Shown in pieces: positions 34,983 through 48,840 of a stretch of 64,000 nucleotides of DNA (the first letter of the stretch is position 1; each line of letters starts with the position of its first letter). The notes under the pieces were generated by a model that saw only the letters and a list, made by a program, of their open reading frames with translations, was not told the DNA's origin and made no database searches. This DNA comes from Ziziphus jujuba (taxonomy: Eukaryota > Streptophyta > Magnoliopsida > Rosales > Rhamnaceae): positions 6,316,001 to 6,380,000 of the forward strand of contig NC_083384.1 in NCBI RefSeq assembly GCF_031755915.1, read 5' to 3'. The position numbers and the translations under genes are program-made.

Positions 34983-37725
34983 TTTATTGTTATTATTATT
35001 ATTGTTGTTGTTATTGTTATATCTATTTCTTCTTCTAGCTCGTGCAAAGACTGAAACTTGTATTGTAGCCTTAATTTGATGGTATCAACAACAATGTTAA
35101 ATGGGGGATATATAATAATTCATGTTTTTGTAGGAAAAAACTTTTATGAGAAAAAAAGAAGAAGAAAGTATATATATATATATACACAGTTAATTTTCTA
35201 TACATTGGATTCAACTGTGCCCCCCCTCTCAGATACACATTTTGGACCCAAGTAAACGAAAACGAGATTGGGAAGACACCTTGTGGATAGATGATTGTTT
35301 CAATCGTATAGTGGATACAATTATCATGGAAAAACTGATATGATCGACCAAAGAAGAATAAGCAAAGCTTCAAGGAAATATAATATATAAGATAGAGGCA
35401 AACTACAACTGAGAGACTTCCGCAATTCAGTTTAGGACTCAAGGTCCATAAAAATCCTACTTAAATTATGGTCAAGTTCTATAAAGCACATTTATGGATT
35501 AAGAGCCCAAATCCTTATAAGATTTGAGACACCAAAGGCTATAAATACAAGTCTTATATCCTAATCTCAGGTATGTTCTCACAAGTATTCACTAATGGGG
35601 TATTTTTGGATAATGGTAAAGTTAGTGAGAATCTAAAATTTTTTAAGAAAGTGAAATATTCTCTTATTTAGATAATTTTTAAAAGAAGAAATATGTTGAC
35701 TCCAATGGAAAATAAATCTCACAATGTGAAAAACTGAGAATGAAAGTGGATCCTCCTAAAGTGGTGTCATTCTAAAATTCTCTGAGAAATTGATTTTAAG
35801 TATTTTTCAAAATACCATTTTATCCTTTAATTTCAACGTATAAATTTATTTAATTACTTATAAGTTTTATCTTCTTCTATAATTAACCTAACACTATAAA
35901 AAGAATCCTAAAAAAACTTATTCTCTGAAAACTGAATCCTAAAAAATTGATTCTTGGGAATCAGTTTCCTTCAATATTTTCCCTTTTACCAAACATCCCA
36001 TAAGGTTAAATTTGATTTGTAGAATAGGTGCATGAATAGAATTGTTGTTGTATAGGTTCAACTTTTTGCATTTCGTATAGTCTTAAATTTGGAAATAGAT
36101 ATTCCTAGATAAATTTATATTTAAAAGAATAGTTATTCTTTTAAAAAATCTCAGATTGCTATAATTTTCAAAATTTACTTACCATATTTTAATAAATTTA
36201 TATTTAAATGGATTATCATATTGTAAAAATACACAAATAAATAAAAGAATAAACTTTAAACTAATTTTTACTAAATTTGAAATTTTTTGAAACAAAAATA
36301 TTTTAAGAGGCTAAGCCTAATTTTTATTTAATATTTTTATCAAAAATAAAAATAAAAATTACTATTTGTTTTCCCTTTTTTATTCTATTAGGCAATTGAT
36401 TGTTTCTCCTCTATTTTCTGTTAGCTTTCTGTTTCTTAATCTTTTCCATGAATGGAAATAGTTATTCTGTATATTAAATGTATCTCAAATTCTGTTTTAT
36501 GTATTTATAGTTCACTACTGATTTGAGAGTTAGAAGTTAGATTGTCTTTGGTTATTTATCATATATATGATGTTCTACAATGCATGATTCGGGTATATAT
36601 TTTTGTGCATCGACACTTAACTTTTATTCAAGGTGAAATTTACCAAAATCATTGTACTCCATCTCTTTTTTAAGTCTTAATATTTTTTATTTTGTTGGAG
36701 TGAAATTGTTAAGAGTCTTTGTTTAATATTTTGAAGTTATTATCGTTTAGATTTTGCTTCCATAACTAGCTAATGCAACTTGTTATAACAAGTCTATTAA
36801 GAGTCTTTGTTTAATATTGAAGTCGCTCTCATTTACAATTTGCTTTCATTTTGTTGAAAATTTCCAAGTCGTTGTGCTTAACAATTTCATTTCATATGAT
36901 CAAATGATTCCATCAACTAGCTAATACCTTGTTTTCACGTCGTTCATCATTGATATAATAAGATTGCATACATCATTTATCATACAACTTGTTATTAAAC
37001 TACATGTGTTTTTGACAATTATTTGCAGTCTTAACGTCCATAAATAATGACCACATTTTACTTATGTTTATATAACGGTTTACATATTAGGATCTAGATC
37101 TTCTATCCACATATGCTCCACCAATAACCAATAATATAATGTCCAATCTTTCATTAAAAAAATGATATAATATCAAATCATTTTAAAAATGGTAAAAAAT
37201 AATAATAATAAAATAAAATAATAAGACAAGGAAAAATAGCTTAGAAGATCTTAAAGAGATATATTAAATATTTCATACATCATTTCTTTTTCTTTTCTTT
37301 TTTTACAAAGAAAGACAATTTTCAAACCTGAAAATGTGAATAGAGATCTTCTATTATCTTTTTCCTATTTCTATTCTTTATCTGATCTGTGATAGAATCC
37401 AAAAAAAAAAAAAAAAGACAATTATTTTATTTTACTTTAGTTTTTTTTTTTAATTTATTTGTTAATATTTTTAAATGAGTAATCATATCAATGCTGGATT
37501 AAAAGAAAAAAATAATAATAATAATAATAAATAAAAAAGATGGAAAATCTGCATTTTAAAAATGCTAAGTGATGAATTTCCAAATTTAGAGAGGCGTTAC
37601 CCTGCATAAAATTTGTAAAGCTAGAACATTCTTTCATAATAAAAGAAAGACTAAATGATAATTGACTCTGTTATTCTAATTGTGTAAACAACTAAACAGA
37701 CATAATATTATGCTGCCTTTTTTGT
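34758..37725. other. Intergenic, no gene recognised
   Basis: About 3 kb of AT-rich DNA between the metacaspase stop and the JIP23 promoter. It holds a (CA)n(TA)n tract at about 34837-34869, ATT/TTTA repeats at 34949-34987 and a TA run near 35170. I see no transposon ends or coding pattern. Confidence 0.55.
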
Positions 37726-37733
37726 TGCTCGCA

Positions 37734-37742
37734 TATATAAAC
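37734..37742 (+). promoter_or_regulatory. TATA box of JIP23-like copy 1
   Basis: TATATAAAC lies 96 bp before the start codon. The second copy has TATAAAC 95 bp before its start, and the sequence around both, from the TGCTGCC word to the start codon, is alike. Confidence 0.6.
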
Positions 37743-37829
37743 ACATGATCTCCATTAACTTATAAAGCAGTCGAACTTTAACTTAAACTTTCATAACAGT
37801 TTCGAGAGTTTCAAGCTCTAAAAACATGA

Positions 37830-39128
37830 ATGGCGTCCAACGTGGCAACTCCATTACAAATCAAACATTAGAGACCATGCCGAAATATCAAGGTAAGGAG
37901 ATAACGGCAGTAGACAAAGCTTATGAAGCTCTGATAATGAAAAATTAATGTAGACAACAAGGATGCTAATGCCCGAAAATTCGTTGAGAGTTTGAAGCCA
38001 AAATATAGTGTTGTAGTAGTCACCACAACTTGCTTGATTTGCAATGCAACTGGAAACAGATTAACATATGTTGGGTCCCATGATTGGCAAGGGCATATAT
38101 ATTAAGGATTCTCCATACCCATTGCTGCTCGAGAATGGTCAATGGGGTGCATTTCTTCACGTCCAGAATATTCCATCGTTTAGTACTAGATCTATTGCAG
38201 CTACCATATATATCATGGTCATAATGAGAATGGACATGCTTCTGGCTGGATGTTGGCTTGGTCCAATCCATGGGATAGAGTGCTCGACCATAACCGCCAT
38301 AAATAGTTAATTTTTGAAAATAAACAATATCAGAGTTATTAAAATATTTATCAAATAATATAATAAATGTCAAATGAAGTTAATTTAATTGATAAACCAT
38401 TCATATTCATGATTGGGAGGAGATATTGGATTAATATGTAATATTCAAAAAAAATAATGTGACAATTTTATTAATATTTTTTATTTGCTTATTCATTTAA
38501 AAGTTTATTTATTCATTATTGGATGAGAAATCACATTTATGTAATATTGAAAATGTTTGTTTCATATGACACAGGGAGTTTTTAATTTCAAATCATTAAT
38601 TGTAATACTTGGATAGGCTTTGCAATTATTGTAATGTTAAAAAAATATATATATAAGAGTTGATATGATAATATATTAATTATTTGATTTACTTATCAAG
38701 TAAAATATTTTATTCATTGATTGAGAATGAAGTAAAAGATTCATTTATTCATTATTTGAGAATGAACATTAATCTGGTAAATACTAAAAAAATTTATTTT
38801 ATACCATACAGCTAATTTTTAGTGTTAAATCATTAAGTATTAAAATTGTATAGGTATTGTGGGATTACATAATTATATACAAATATACCATAATTTTGTA
38901 AGTATATACTGAATTTGGCGAGGCTGATCACTATAAGGGAATGGATTGGATCAGTATCTATGATGACAAGTTGAGCAAGTTAGACCGATAGAGCAGTGAC
39001 ACGTGGAATGGATGCTACTCAAAATATGATAGCCAGCCACCTACCCAGATGTGATGGATGTAAAAACAGCCAATAGGATTTGTTCCATATTTGAGGGAAC
39101 AATGACTCTAAAAAATCTTGGATACAGT
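37830..39128 (+). pseudogene. 23 kDa jasmonate-induced protein-like pseudogene, copy 1
   Basis: Homologue of the gene at 56796. Exon 1 (37830 to about 38296) carries MPKYQGKEITA, ARKFVESLKPKYS, GNRLTYVGSHDWQG and, in another frame, LENGQWGAFLHVQNIPSF. Exon 2 (about 38902-39128) carries VYTEFGEADHYKGMDW and DTWNGCYSKYD. Lesions: a frame change just after the start, another near 37945, a stop after the DWQG-HI stretch (near 38100), loss of the exon 1 donor (CAT where copy 2 has GTAAGT, near 38297), an altered acceptor (AA for AG near 38901) and stops in exon 2. Exon 2 is more complete than in copy 2. The function of this family is not well established. Confidence 0.8.
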
Positions 39129-39460
39129 GAAACATGGGTACGTAAAAAAAAGTCCGAAAGTCCAAATCCGATTAAACTCTCGGAAAAAATTCAAATGGGA
39201 TATGATCCAAGTCCAAGCCTACTCAATTTCTACTTGGGTTGGATTCGTACTTTGAGTTTTGGGGAATTTGATCTAATACCCCTTTTTTAAGGAGCCTAAG
39301 GAAATCTAACCCCTTTCCTTTTAAACTTTATATCTACCCACCGTTTTTACATAATTCCAACTACACCCTTATCTCCTAAATTCTCCCAAAACACAAAGCC
39401 TAACAGAGGCCATATACACTTCATTGAGCAACAGCAGTTGAAGCTTCCTCTTTTGTTCCC
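39129..39460. other. Intergenic, nothing recognised
   Basis: No gene or transposon end seen between the JIP23 copy 1 remnant and the start-like sequence at 39461. Confidence 0.5.
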
Positions 39461-39598
39461 ATGGAGACTCTGCTTTGGTGGGTATTCATGCCCTTTCTAA
39501 TTTTTTTTTTTTTAATCAGCTCCATAAAAACCCCCATTTGTTTTTCTTCAATCTCCCACATCCAGGCTCAAATCTTGACAGAAATTTTTCTCTCATTT
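39461..39598 (+). pseudogene. Possible 5' gene end with a signal-peptide-like start, cut by a TRIM
   Basis: An ATG at 39461 opens a frame beginning METLLWWVFMPFLIFFFLIS, hydrophobic like a signal peptide or anchor. It is interrupted at 39599 by a TRIM LTR. The product is not recognised and the frame may be chance. The T-run near 39504-39515 may instead be an intron. Confidence 0.25.
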
Positions 39599-39851
39599 TG
39601 TAACAGCCCAGACCATCCGCGTCTGATATTGTCCTTTTTGGACCTGGGGAATCCTCTTACAACCCAGCCCTCAAGGTTTTGTCAAAACACTTCGTACGGG
39701 AAAGATATCCACACCCACTTATATGGCATGCTTCGTTCCCCTTTCCAACAAATGTGGGACTTCATAATCCTCCCCCCTTGGGGCCCAACATCCTCTCTGG
39801 CACACCGATCCGGGTACTGGCTCTGAGTTGTAAGAGGATTCCCCCCCTCCC
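39599..39851 (-). mobile_element. TRIM copy, truncated by LTR D
   Basis: One 166-bp LTR (39599-39764, inverted) runs from TGTAACAGCCC to GTGGGACTTCA. The internal piece holds GGGGCCCAACATCC and the partial inverted primer site GGCTCTGA. A further scrap (TTGTAAGAGGATTCCCC) ends where LTR D begins at 39852. Confidence 0.8.
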
Positions 39852-41721
39852 TGTCAGAACCCGTCCAAGATTCCTTACCGGAACCCTAGACAAGCCCTGA
39901 TCCCAGGGAAACCCTACCGGACTCTCCAATGGAAAATCCTGCAGAACCTCTCCTAAGGGTTGGACTTAGCACAATTTTTCCTGCACTGAAAACACACTCC
40001 TAAATGCACCACCTTATTCCTCCCACTTTACTACAAATATTACCACAAATTTCAGCACTTCCAAATAACAACAGGGAATCATTACAATAATTAAGGAAAT
40101 ATATCCCATGGTATACAGAGCATCATAAGATACAATTAAGTACGAAAGTTATACAACAAAGTAGAAAGAAAATTACATAGTAAGAAACGAAGGAAAGAAG
40201 ACTTCTCGAAGTTCTGGGAACGATCAAATTGTCGAACTCGCCCTGATCAAACAATGTCTACCATCTGAGCCTAAGGGAACGAAATTTGAAAACATGAGAT
40301 GCTAATCATCTCAGTGAGCGACCCAGTCTACTAACTACTAATAATCAAGTAATTTAGTAATAAGCAAATGAATAAATAATTATTAAATAAATAAATACAT
40401 GAATGGTTTAATAATAATGGTTGAAAATAATTTTTCTCTTAAAACCCTTTTTAAAATGTTTTCACAAAACCCGATGTTTTATGCCCAAGATTCAGAAAAA
40501 TAATTAACCAAATAATTTACAAATACAACATAACAAATTAAGAATTCAAAATTTGAATAAGAATAATAATAGAAATGAAAATGACTTGTGTAACAATCCT
40601 AAAAGAATAATAACATATCATCAACAGATAATACAAAGATATCATGATAATCATATTTAAACAATTCAGAAAAATAATCAAATAATTAGAATAATTCAAT
40701 TAATTGAACAATTAAATAAAGGAATAATTTAATCAAAATAAAACACCCATTTGATATAAATGTTAAGAATATAATAAAATGAAGGAAAATATAATATATT
40801 AGAATGGATTTCAAAATACCAAAACAATTTGGATAATAATTTCGTAAAAGCATTTTTATAAAAATTGCGTAACCTTTAAATTCAATAATTAATGAAACAC
40901 TATTATGTTAGGACCCGTCCAGAATTCTTTCCCCGGAACCCTAGACAGCCCTGATCCCAGGGAAACCCTACCGAACTCTCCAACGGAAAATCCGGCAAAG
41001 CCTCCCCTAAGGGATTTACTTACCACAAACTACCTGCACTGAAAACACACTTCTAATAACATCCCCTTATTCCTCCCACAAACTACAAATTGGTTCCACA
41101 AAGATCAGCACTTCTCAAAAACAACAACAGTCCAGTGCATAAATAAAACAGAAGTATCCCAATAGTATACAGAGCTTTAAGAAGTGCTAAACAATAGAAA
41201 TACAACCAGGCTGAAAAGAAATAATACACTGAAATGAAAGAGTACAAAGAAACTTCTCGAAACACAACAGCAGCGGAAAACTTGGTTCGCTCCGGAAGAA
41301 CGTCTACCACCACTTGCACCTAAGGGAACGGAATTTAAAAGTGTGAGATGCTAATCATCTCCGTGAGTAACCCGAACTACTGAACACCTTTTGCGATAAT
41401 AAAATAATAGTAATAGCAATTAAGGAATAGAACAAATACCAGCAATTAATAAATAAATAATAATTACTGTTGGAAAATAATAATTTCCCTCAAAACTCTC
41501 ACCAATCGCTCCGTTTGAAATGTTCCCTTTTTAAAACCTTTTCGCAAAACCCAATGTACATACCTCCCAAAAACCAAGGGATTAAACCAGTTGATACACA
41601 ATAAATAAATAGAAAACATACCCCAAATATATAATAAAAATATAATAAATTATAATAAATAAATTTTGAACACCTTTGGGGTTTAAAACACTATTTGCAA
41701 TTTACACCGACAATTACACCT

Positions 41722-42026
41722 GACGCACCACACCATATACCGGTGATGCCCTCCGATACCCAGCGTCCCGAGTACCGACTGGCGGGAGGTTAAAGAGAGA
41801 AACCTGCAGCGGTCACTTCGGCGTCCCGACAGTACCGACTGCTAAAAAAAAACCATCACCCGGCCAAGGAGGGGGGCGGCTGTGGCCAATAACAACTTGC
41901 CTGCCCACGGTCCAATGGCAACTCACGGGTGAAGTAAAAACCGCACGCTAAACCACATAATAACCGCGTGCTAAACCACGTGTCCATACACCATACACCA
42001 GAACACCAATACTGTATGAGTGCGTC
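41722..42026 (-). other. Conserved LTR module, copy in LTR E
   Basis: Bounded by GACGCAC and GTGCGTC. A short local duplication (CGCACGCTAAACCACATAA / CGCGTGCTAAACCACGTG) lies near its left-hand end in element orientation. Confidence 0.65.
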
Positions 42027-43222
42027 TAAAAATATACAATAACAACCAACCGTACCGTTTTTCCAAAAACCACCGTGGGAAGTATACCAAATTTTCACAA
42101 AACACCATCCCACATATTTTTATTTAAACAATCCGGTACGAAACAGCGATAATCAACAAATCACAATTTTCCTCGAAATACGAGATGCAACCATAAAAAT
42201 ACCGCGGGCATAATTTATAAAATTCAAACCAATATTTTCGTAAAATATTTAACCCAATTATGCCTGGAAAATCAAATTTAAAACCACGTACAAATACCAC
42301 CAAAATTCACTTTGCTCATGCATAATAAATTAAACTACAATATAATTCATAATTAAATCACCATAAAATAATAATCGGGAATTTCTTAATGACCCCAAAA
42401 TTTCCATTTATTACCAATGGTAAATATATATATAAAATAATATTTTTCCCGATTATATTTAAAATACACCACATAAGCATAAATTCAGATACCAATTTAA
42501 TACCACATAAATACAATTAATTACCCCAAAAATATTTTTAAAGGTGGGTCACTCACCTGGAGCACGTAAATCAACTAAGATCCTCCTCGGGATCAACTCC
42601 ACAACTCGCGCGTGCACCTAAACAACCACAGTGTACAAACCAAAAATATTAATATTTTATTCGGGTAATTCCCAAATGGATACCCGGGGAGCGAACAGCA
42701 AACGACATCTAAGGGTTACGAGTTATATACCGAATCAAAGCTCGCGTGATGAGGATCACGGATTCGGTCTTACTTTCCGGTGATCGAACCCGACGGGGTC
42801 GGAATCTCGCCGGAAAGCTTTTCGAGTTTCGGTTCCGCAATTCTCCCAAACCATCGCGAATTGGCGGAAACGGAAGCCGGATTCAGGTTCAGGAGGTCGA
42901 ACACTGCGGACTGGAGCTGGCCGGAATTTCGGGTACTCGCCGGAACAGTATTTTCCGGCGAGCCGCCACTGTCACCGGCAACCGTCGCCGGCGGCGGCGC
43001 GTGCGGTGGCCGTTGGTCGTGAAATTTTGTAGACTTGTAGATCTTGAGGAGAGCAACCCAACGGGACCGGCGGTAAGCAAAACGGAGGTCGGACGGCTGA
43101 GAAATCACCGTTTGAAGATTTCCGGCCCCTCGCCGGAAAACGCTCCGATCCCGGCGCGTCGGTGGTTCGATGGCCGTGATTTTTGGTGGGTCAGCCGGAC
43201 TTGAGGAGAGGATGAAGGCTAG

Positions 43223-43425
43223 CTGGCGCATGTAATGTAGATAGGACGGAACAGGGTCGATTCGCGGTGGCCGGCGGTGGAGGGGAAAAACTCGCCGCCG
43301 AACTTCGGAGGTCCGATCCGGCCGCGTCCGGCGCGTGCACTGTAGATAGGCCGTGAAATTTGGAGGTTTTGCCGGAAATGAGGAGGGCAACGTTGCTGGC
43401 CGGCGCGTGCACTGTAGATAGGCCG
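43223..43425. repeat. 26-bp repeats in the GC-rich patch of LTR E
   Basis: A 26-bp word beginning CCGGCGCGTGCACTGTAG and ending GGCCG is identical at 43328-43353 and 43400-43425. A diverged copy lies at about 43224-43245. Not seen in the other LTRs. Confidence 0.75.
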
Positions 43426-44043
43426 GAATAGTGGAAAACGTCCGGCGGCCGGCGGTCCTCTCTCTCTCTTTCTCTCTCTTCCCCGAGAGTTTTACCAAAT
43501 AAAAACCCTTGTGTGACACTGTTCATACCACGTGGACCAATCAAAAGCTGACACATGGCATTTCACTGTTCACCGACCCAAAAACATTAAAATAATACGG
43601 TATCCAGTAAACTTCAAACGTCCATAACTTTTTAACCGGATGTCCGTTTTAAGCGTGCCGCTAGTCTGTGAACTCGTATCGACGAGCACTTCACAACCAC
43701 GCACGAGTCAAAGCTCAATTCCCCATAAACAAAAAGTCAACTCCGGCACCCCCTGGACAGTTTGGACCGCAACTTGTTTCGTCCATAACTTTCAAACCGT
43801 AGCTCCGTTTTCGACGTGCTACCAGTCTACGAACTCGTGGCATCGTGCACTTCGCCACGGTACCCTGGTCAACTCAAAATTCCCACCGAGTCAAAAAGTC
43901 AACTTTTGACCCCCTTCGGTCAATGGTCAACGGTCAACCGTCAACGGTCAACCTCGGTCAACGTGCACGGATTCCGGTGCGATTTGGAACGGGGTGTTAC
44001 AATTAAATACGTCTTATTAAAAATCAGGTCGTGAAAACAATTT

Positions 44044-44353
44044 GATGCACACACTATATACTAGTGATGCCAACGGTACCTAACGTCCTGAGATACCGCC
44101 AGACAGGAGGTTAAAGAGAGAAACCGACATACGGTCGCATGGCGTCCCACTGCGTCGCTGCAAACAGGCATCCTGGCCATGGCGGGGGGTGGATACGGCC
44201 GATATTAACTTGCTGACCTTAGGTCCGATGGCAACCACAAGACAACCCATAAATCACCTGTGCGCTACTCACACCCACCTGCGCGCTAATCATATCCATG
44301 TGTACACTAATCATATCCACATATACAGAACACCGGTACGTGTGTGGTGCATC
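44044..44353 (-). other. Conserved LTR module, copy in LTR D
   Basis: Bounded by GATGCAC and GTGCATC, both sides changed relative to B, E and G. The inner hairpin at 44074-44098 reads, on the minus strand, CGGTATC...GGTACCG. Confidence 0.65.
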
Positions 44354-45830
44354 ATAAAAATTCTAAAATCATTATAGTTTCATATCCCAAAAAAAATTTC
44401 CACCGGGTTTATTTCATTCAATTAAACCCGTAAAGTTTTCCACAATTCCTTTATAATTCATTGTCACAAATCCATCGCATACTTTCCATAAATTTCAAAT
44501 CCATCCATGAATGTAACAATAATTAAAAATAAATATTACTTCAATTCCTCAAAATTCAAATATAATTAGATCTCACAATTCATCGATGGATAAATACATT
44601 TTTATTACACATAGATAATTCCAAAATTTATTGCAACCACAATTTAATAAACTTAAATCCACAATTTGATAAAATAAAATTCCCATAAATTACCAAAATC
44701 AAATTATACTTTAATGCATAAATATACTATAATTTTATTCAATTGTGGCATCAAAATCCCAAATATAATTTATAAATAATTAATACATGAATATAATTTC
44801 CAAACACATATTCAACATAAAATATATGAAATTTATCAACCCAAAATAGTTTTGAAGGTGGGTCACTCACCTCAAGCACGTGTATCAATCGAGATCCTCT
44901 GCAGGATCAACTCCACCACCCACACATGCACCTAAAATATCCACAATACACAAAACTAATTATTTTCATATTTTAATCGGTTAACTCCCAAATGGGTACC
45001 CGGGGAGCGAACACAAACTATAACCAAAATTGACAAGTAATATACCAAATCAAAGCTTGTGTAATGAGGATTACGAATCTGGTCTTACTTCTCGGAGATC
45101 GGACCCGAGGTGGCCGGAATCTCGTCGGAAAACTCTCATTATTTAGACCCTTGATTCTCACAATCCGTTAAGAATTGAGGAAAATAGACACCGGATTTGG
45201 GTTCAGATGGTCGGAATTAGTGGGAAAGGATGGGCGGTGCTGCTGGAAACTCGCCGGAAAGTCACTTTCCCGGCGAGCCACCGTGGTCACGGGAACCCGT
45301 CATAGCCGGTGGCGCGTCCGGTGGCCACTGGCCGTGATTTTTGGTGAGAAGGTAGATCTGGTGATGGCACTGTTACTCACGGGATTGGCTGAAATTGCGA
45401 CACGTGGCATACATTGTTCACTCAAGCCAAATATATTAAAATATTACGATATTCGGAAAACTTTGCATGTCCATAACTTTTTAACTAGATGTCCAATTTA
45501 AGCGTACCGCTAGTCTATGAACTCGTATCGATGAGTATTTTACAACCATACAAAAGTCAAAATAAAATTCTACAACCATAAAAAGTCAACTCCCAGCACC
45601 TTTGAACAGTTTGGATCTCGACTTATTTTGTTCATAACTTTTAAACGGTAACTCTGATTCGGATGTGCTACTAGTCTACAAACTCGGGGCATCATGTACT
45701 TCACTACGGTACCACGGTCAACTAGAAATTTCATCCGGAACAAAAAGGTCAACTTTTTGATCCACTCGGTCAACGGTTAACCTCGATCAACATGCAAGAA
45801 TTCCGATGTAGTTTGGGACGAGGTGTTACA

Positions 45831-45943
45831 CCCACCACTAAGATGTGTTCCCATGAGGGAAAGTAAAACCGTGAGGGGTAGGATTGGGCTCACCACCTAG
45901 CTTCCAAAGCGGACAATATCTCGGTTGGGCCTGGAAGGCCTGG
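45831..45943 (+). mobile_element. TRIM-like fragment between LTR D and LTR F
   Basis: Contains CCGTGAGGGGTAGG and CCAAAGCGGACAATATCTC, typical of the TRIM LTRs here. It is cut on the left by D and on the right by F. Confidence 0.6.
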
Positions 45944-46136
45944 TGTAACACCCCGTCCCAAAGTACATCGAAAATTTCTAAAATTTGACCAAGGTTGACC
46001 AGGTTTGACCATCATTGACCGAGCAGGGGTCAAATGCTGATTTTTTGCTTTTGGTGGAATTTCACATTGACCAAGGCCCCGTTACGAAGTACACATTGGC
46101 ACGAGTTCATAGACTAGTAGCACGTTGAAAACGAAG

Positions 46137-48840
46137 TAACACCCCGTCCCAAACTACATCGGAATTCTTACATATTGACCGAGGTTGACCATTGACCGAG
46201 TGGGTCAAAAAGTTGACTTTTTGTTCCGGGTGAAATTTCTAGTTGACCGTGGTACCGTAGTGAAGTACATGATACCCTGAGTTCGTAGACTAGTAGCACA
46301 TCGAAAACAGAGCTACGATTTGAAAGTTATGGGCAAAACAAGTCGAGATTCAAACTGTCCAAAAGGAGCCGGGAGTTGACTTTTTATGGTTGTAGAATTT
46401 TATTTTGACTTTTGTATGGTTGTAAACTACTCGTTGATACGAGTTCATAGACTAGCGGCACGTTTAAATTGGACATCTGGTTAAAAAGTTATAAACATGC
46501 GAAATTTTCCGAATACCGTAATATTTTAATATATTTGGCTTGAGTGAACAGTGTGTGCCACATGTCGCAATTTTAACCAATCCCGTTAGTGAACAGTATC
46601 ACCCACGGGTGGCTTTTATTCAGGCAAAAATGCATGAGCCGGCGGAAGGAGAGAGAAAGAGGGGAGGAGGGAGAGAGAGAGAGAGAGAGACTTTTCAGTG
46701 AGTTTTCGACTGCATCGCCCCACCTTTCCCACTAATTCCGACCCTTTGAACCCAAATCCGGTGTTCCCTTTCCTAAAATCTCAACGGATTGTGAGAATCG
46801 AGGGTCTAAAATCCGTGAATTTTTCGGCGAGATTCCAGCCACCTCGGGTCCGATCTCCGGGAAGTAAAACTAGATTCATAATCCTCGTCACTCAAGCTTC
46901 GATTCGGTATATTACTCATCAATTTTGGTTGTCGTTTGTGTTCGCTCCCCGGGTACCCATTTGGGAGTTACTCGATTAAAATATTAAAATAATTAGTTTT
47001 GTGTATTGTGGATATTTTAGGTGCACGTGTGGGTAGTGGAATTGATCCTACGGAGGATCTTGATTGATACACGTGCTTGAGGTGAGTGACCCACCTTTAA
47101 AACTATTTTGGGGTGATTAATTATATTTATTTTGTGTTAATTTGATATCTAGAATTATGCTCATGTGGTGGAATTTAAATATAATTGTGGAAAAAAGATA
47201 TTATTTTATATATATATATATACCCATTGATGCTAAATGAAAGTTTGGGTTATTAAGAAATTCTCGATCATTATTATTATGATTTAATTGTATTTATTAC
47301 GCATGAGCAAGGTGTTTTCATTAGTTAATTGTATTTGGATTTTAATATTATTTTTGGGCATGATTTGATTTTAAATATTTCAAGGAAAATATTGGTTTAA
47401 GTTGGTGGTTTCAAATTTTATAATTATGCCCATGGAACATTATTTGATTGATTTTATGATTTGAGGAAAAATTATTTGTATATTGTTATCGATGGATTTA
47501 TGCTGGAAATGTTAAGGAAAAATGTGGGAGGTTGAATTTGAAAAATGGTATAATTCCCACGGTGAATTTTGGAAAAAATTGCGTATGTTGATAGTAAAAT
47601 TGGTTATTTGTTTTAGACGCACTCATACAGTACTGGTGTTCTATACCGTGTATGTGGATGAGCGCGCAAGTTATAATGTCTCCCGTGAGTTGCCATTTGA
47701 CCGAGGGTAGGCAAGTTTTATATAGTGCACATAAGCCGCCCCCCTCCATGGCCAGGATGACAGTTTAAGCAGCGGCACTGTCGGGACGCCGAAGCGACCG
47801 TATGCAAGTTTCTCTCTTTAACCTCCCGCTGGACGGTACTCGGGACGTTGGGTATCGTAGGGCATCACTGGTATATAGTGTGGTGCGTCAAGTATTAATT
47901 TTCAGACAGAAATTTCAAATCCTAAAGGTTTTAAAATCGTATTTAAATTAAATGTATTTAATTTGTTTTATTATCTAATTATAATTATTTAAATTATATT
48001 TTTCACATTGTTTAATTTAGTTTATTAAATCAAATTTTATGAACTATATATTGAATTTTTTTTCCTGTATGTTATATTTCTTTTATGCAAGTATTCTAAA
48101 TTTATTTTATTATATTTCATTACTTTTATTATTATTTGGATTATTTAAATTTTTATTAAATTATTGATTCCTTGATTTTTGGGGCATAAAATATTGGGTT
48201 TTGTGAAAATGTTTTAAAAAGGGAACATTTCCAACGGAGTGAATAGTGAGGGTTTTGAGAGAAATATTATTTTCAAATAGTTATTATTTAATTACTTATT
48301 TATTCCTAATTAATCAAATGTGCCATAATTATTGTTGCTTTATAATTGTACAGTAGCTAGGGTCACTCACTGAGATGATTAGCATCTCATTTTTTTTTTT
48401 AAATTCCGTTCCCCTTGGTACAAGGATTGGTAGACGTTCTTCCGGAGCGAACCTAATCTCTGTCGCTGTCGTAATTCGAGAAGTTATCTTTGTCTTCATT
48501 TATTTCAATTGTAATATTTCTTTCATCCTTGTTGTATAATTTCTATACTTAATAGTACTTTATGAAGCTCTATATACTGTCTTGGACATTTATGTATTAA
48601 TTATGCATTGATTTTTTATTATTCATTTGGAGTGCTGCAAATATGTGGAATTAAATTGTAGTAATGTGGGAGGAATAAGGGGATGTATATAGAAGTGTAT
48701 TTTCAGTGCAGGAAATTTGTGGTAAGTTCAACCCTTAGGGGAGGTTCTGTTGGATTTTCCATTGGAAGGTCCTGACAGCTATTTCCTGGGATCAGGACTT
48801 GTCTAGGGTTCCGGTAAGGAATTTTGAATGGGTCCTGACG
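46137..48840 (+). mobile_element. Solo LTR G, nested in LTR F
   Basis: Starts TAACACCCCGTCCC, the leading TG apparently lost, and ends GGGTCCTGAC, 2.7 kb. F sequence continues on both sides. It holds a GA run (46650-46690), CCCCGGGTACCC, module (47616-47889) and palindrome (48371-48389). Confidence 0.85.
47616..47889 (+). other. Conserved LTR module, copy in LTR G
   Basis: Bounded by GACGCAC and GTGCGTC. The inner hairpin at 47833-47858 reads ACGGTAC...GTATCGT, with one G-T pair. Confidence 0.7.

Larger units (their letters stand above)
40906..44001 (-). mobile_element. Solo LTR E (inverted), nested in LTR D
   Basis: From TGTTAGGACCCGTCC to GGGGTGTTACA, 3096 bp. D continues on both sides in step with LTR C, which proves nesting. 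It holds the palindrome (41344-41362, one change), module (41722-42026), CCCGGGGAGCG motif and a strongly GC-rich patch (42760-43480). The target duplication is not clear. Confidence 0.87.
39852..45830 (-). mobile_element. Solo LTR D (inverted), split by LTR E
   Basis: From TGTCAGAACCCGTCC to GAGGTGTTACA. After removing E it is about 2.88 kb. It holds the palindrome (40295-40313) and module (44044-44353). Flanks (CTCCC and CCCAC) do not form a clean target duplication, so an edge may have decayed. Confidence 0.85.

Noticed and set aside
36000..37500. AT-rich stretch examined as a possible gene or transposon
   Set aside because: No open frames with amino-acid patterns, no terminal repeats and no target duplications could be found.
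42770..43519. A 249-codon open frame on the minus strand, and overlapping frames on the plus strand
   Set aside because: It lies in the GC-rich patch of LTR E, where stops are rare in every frame. The matching patches of the other LTRs do not keep the frame.
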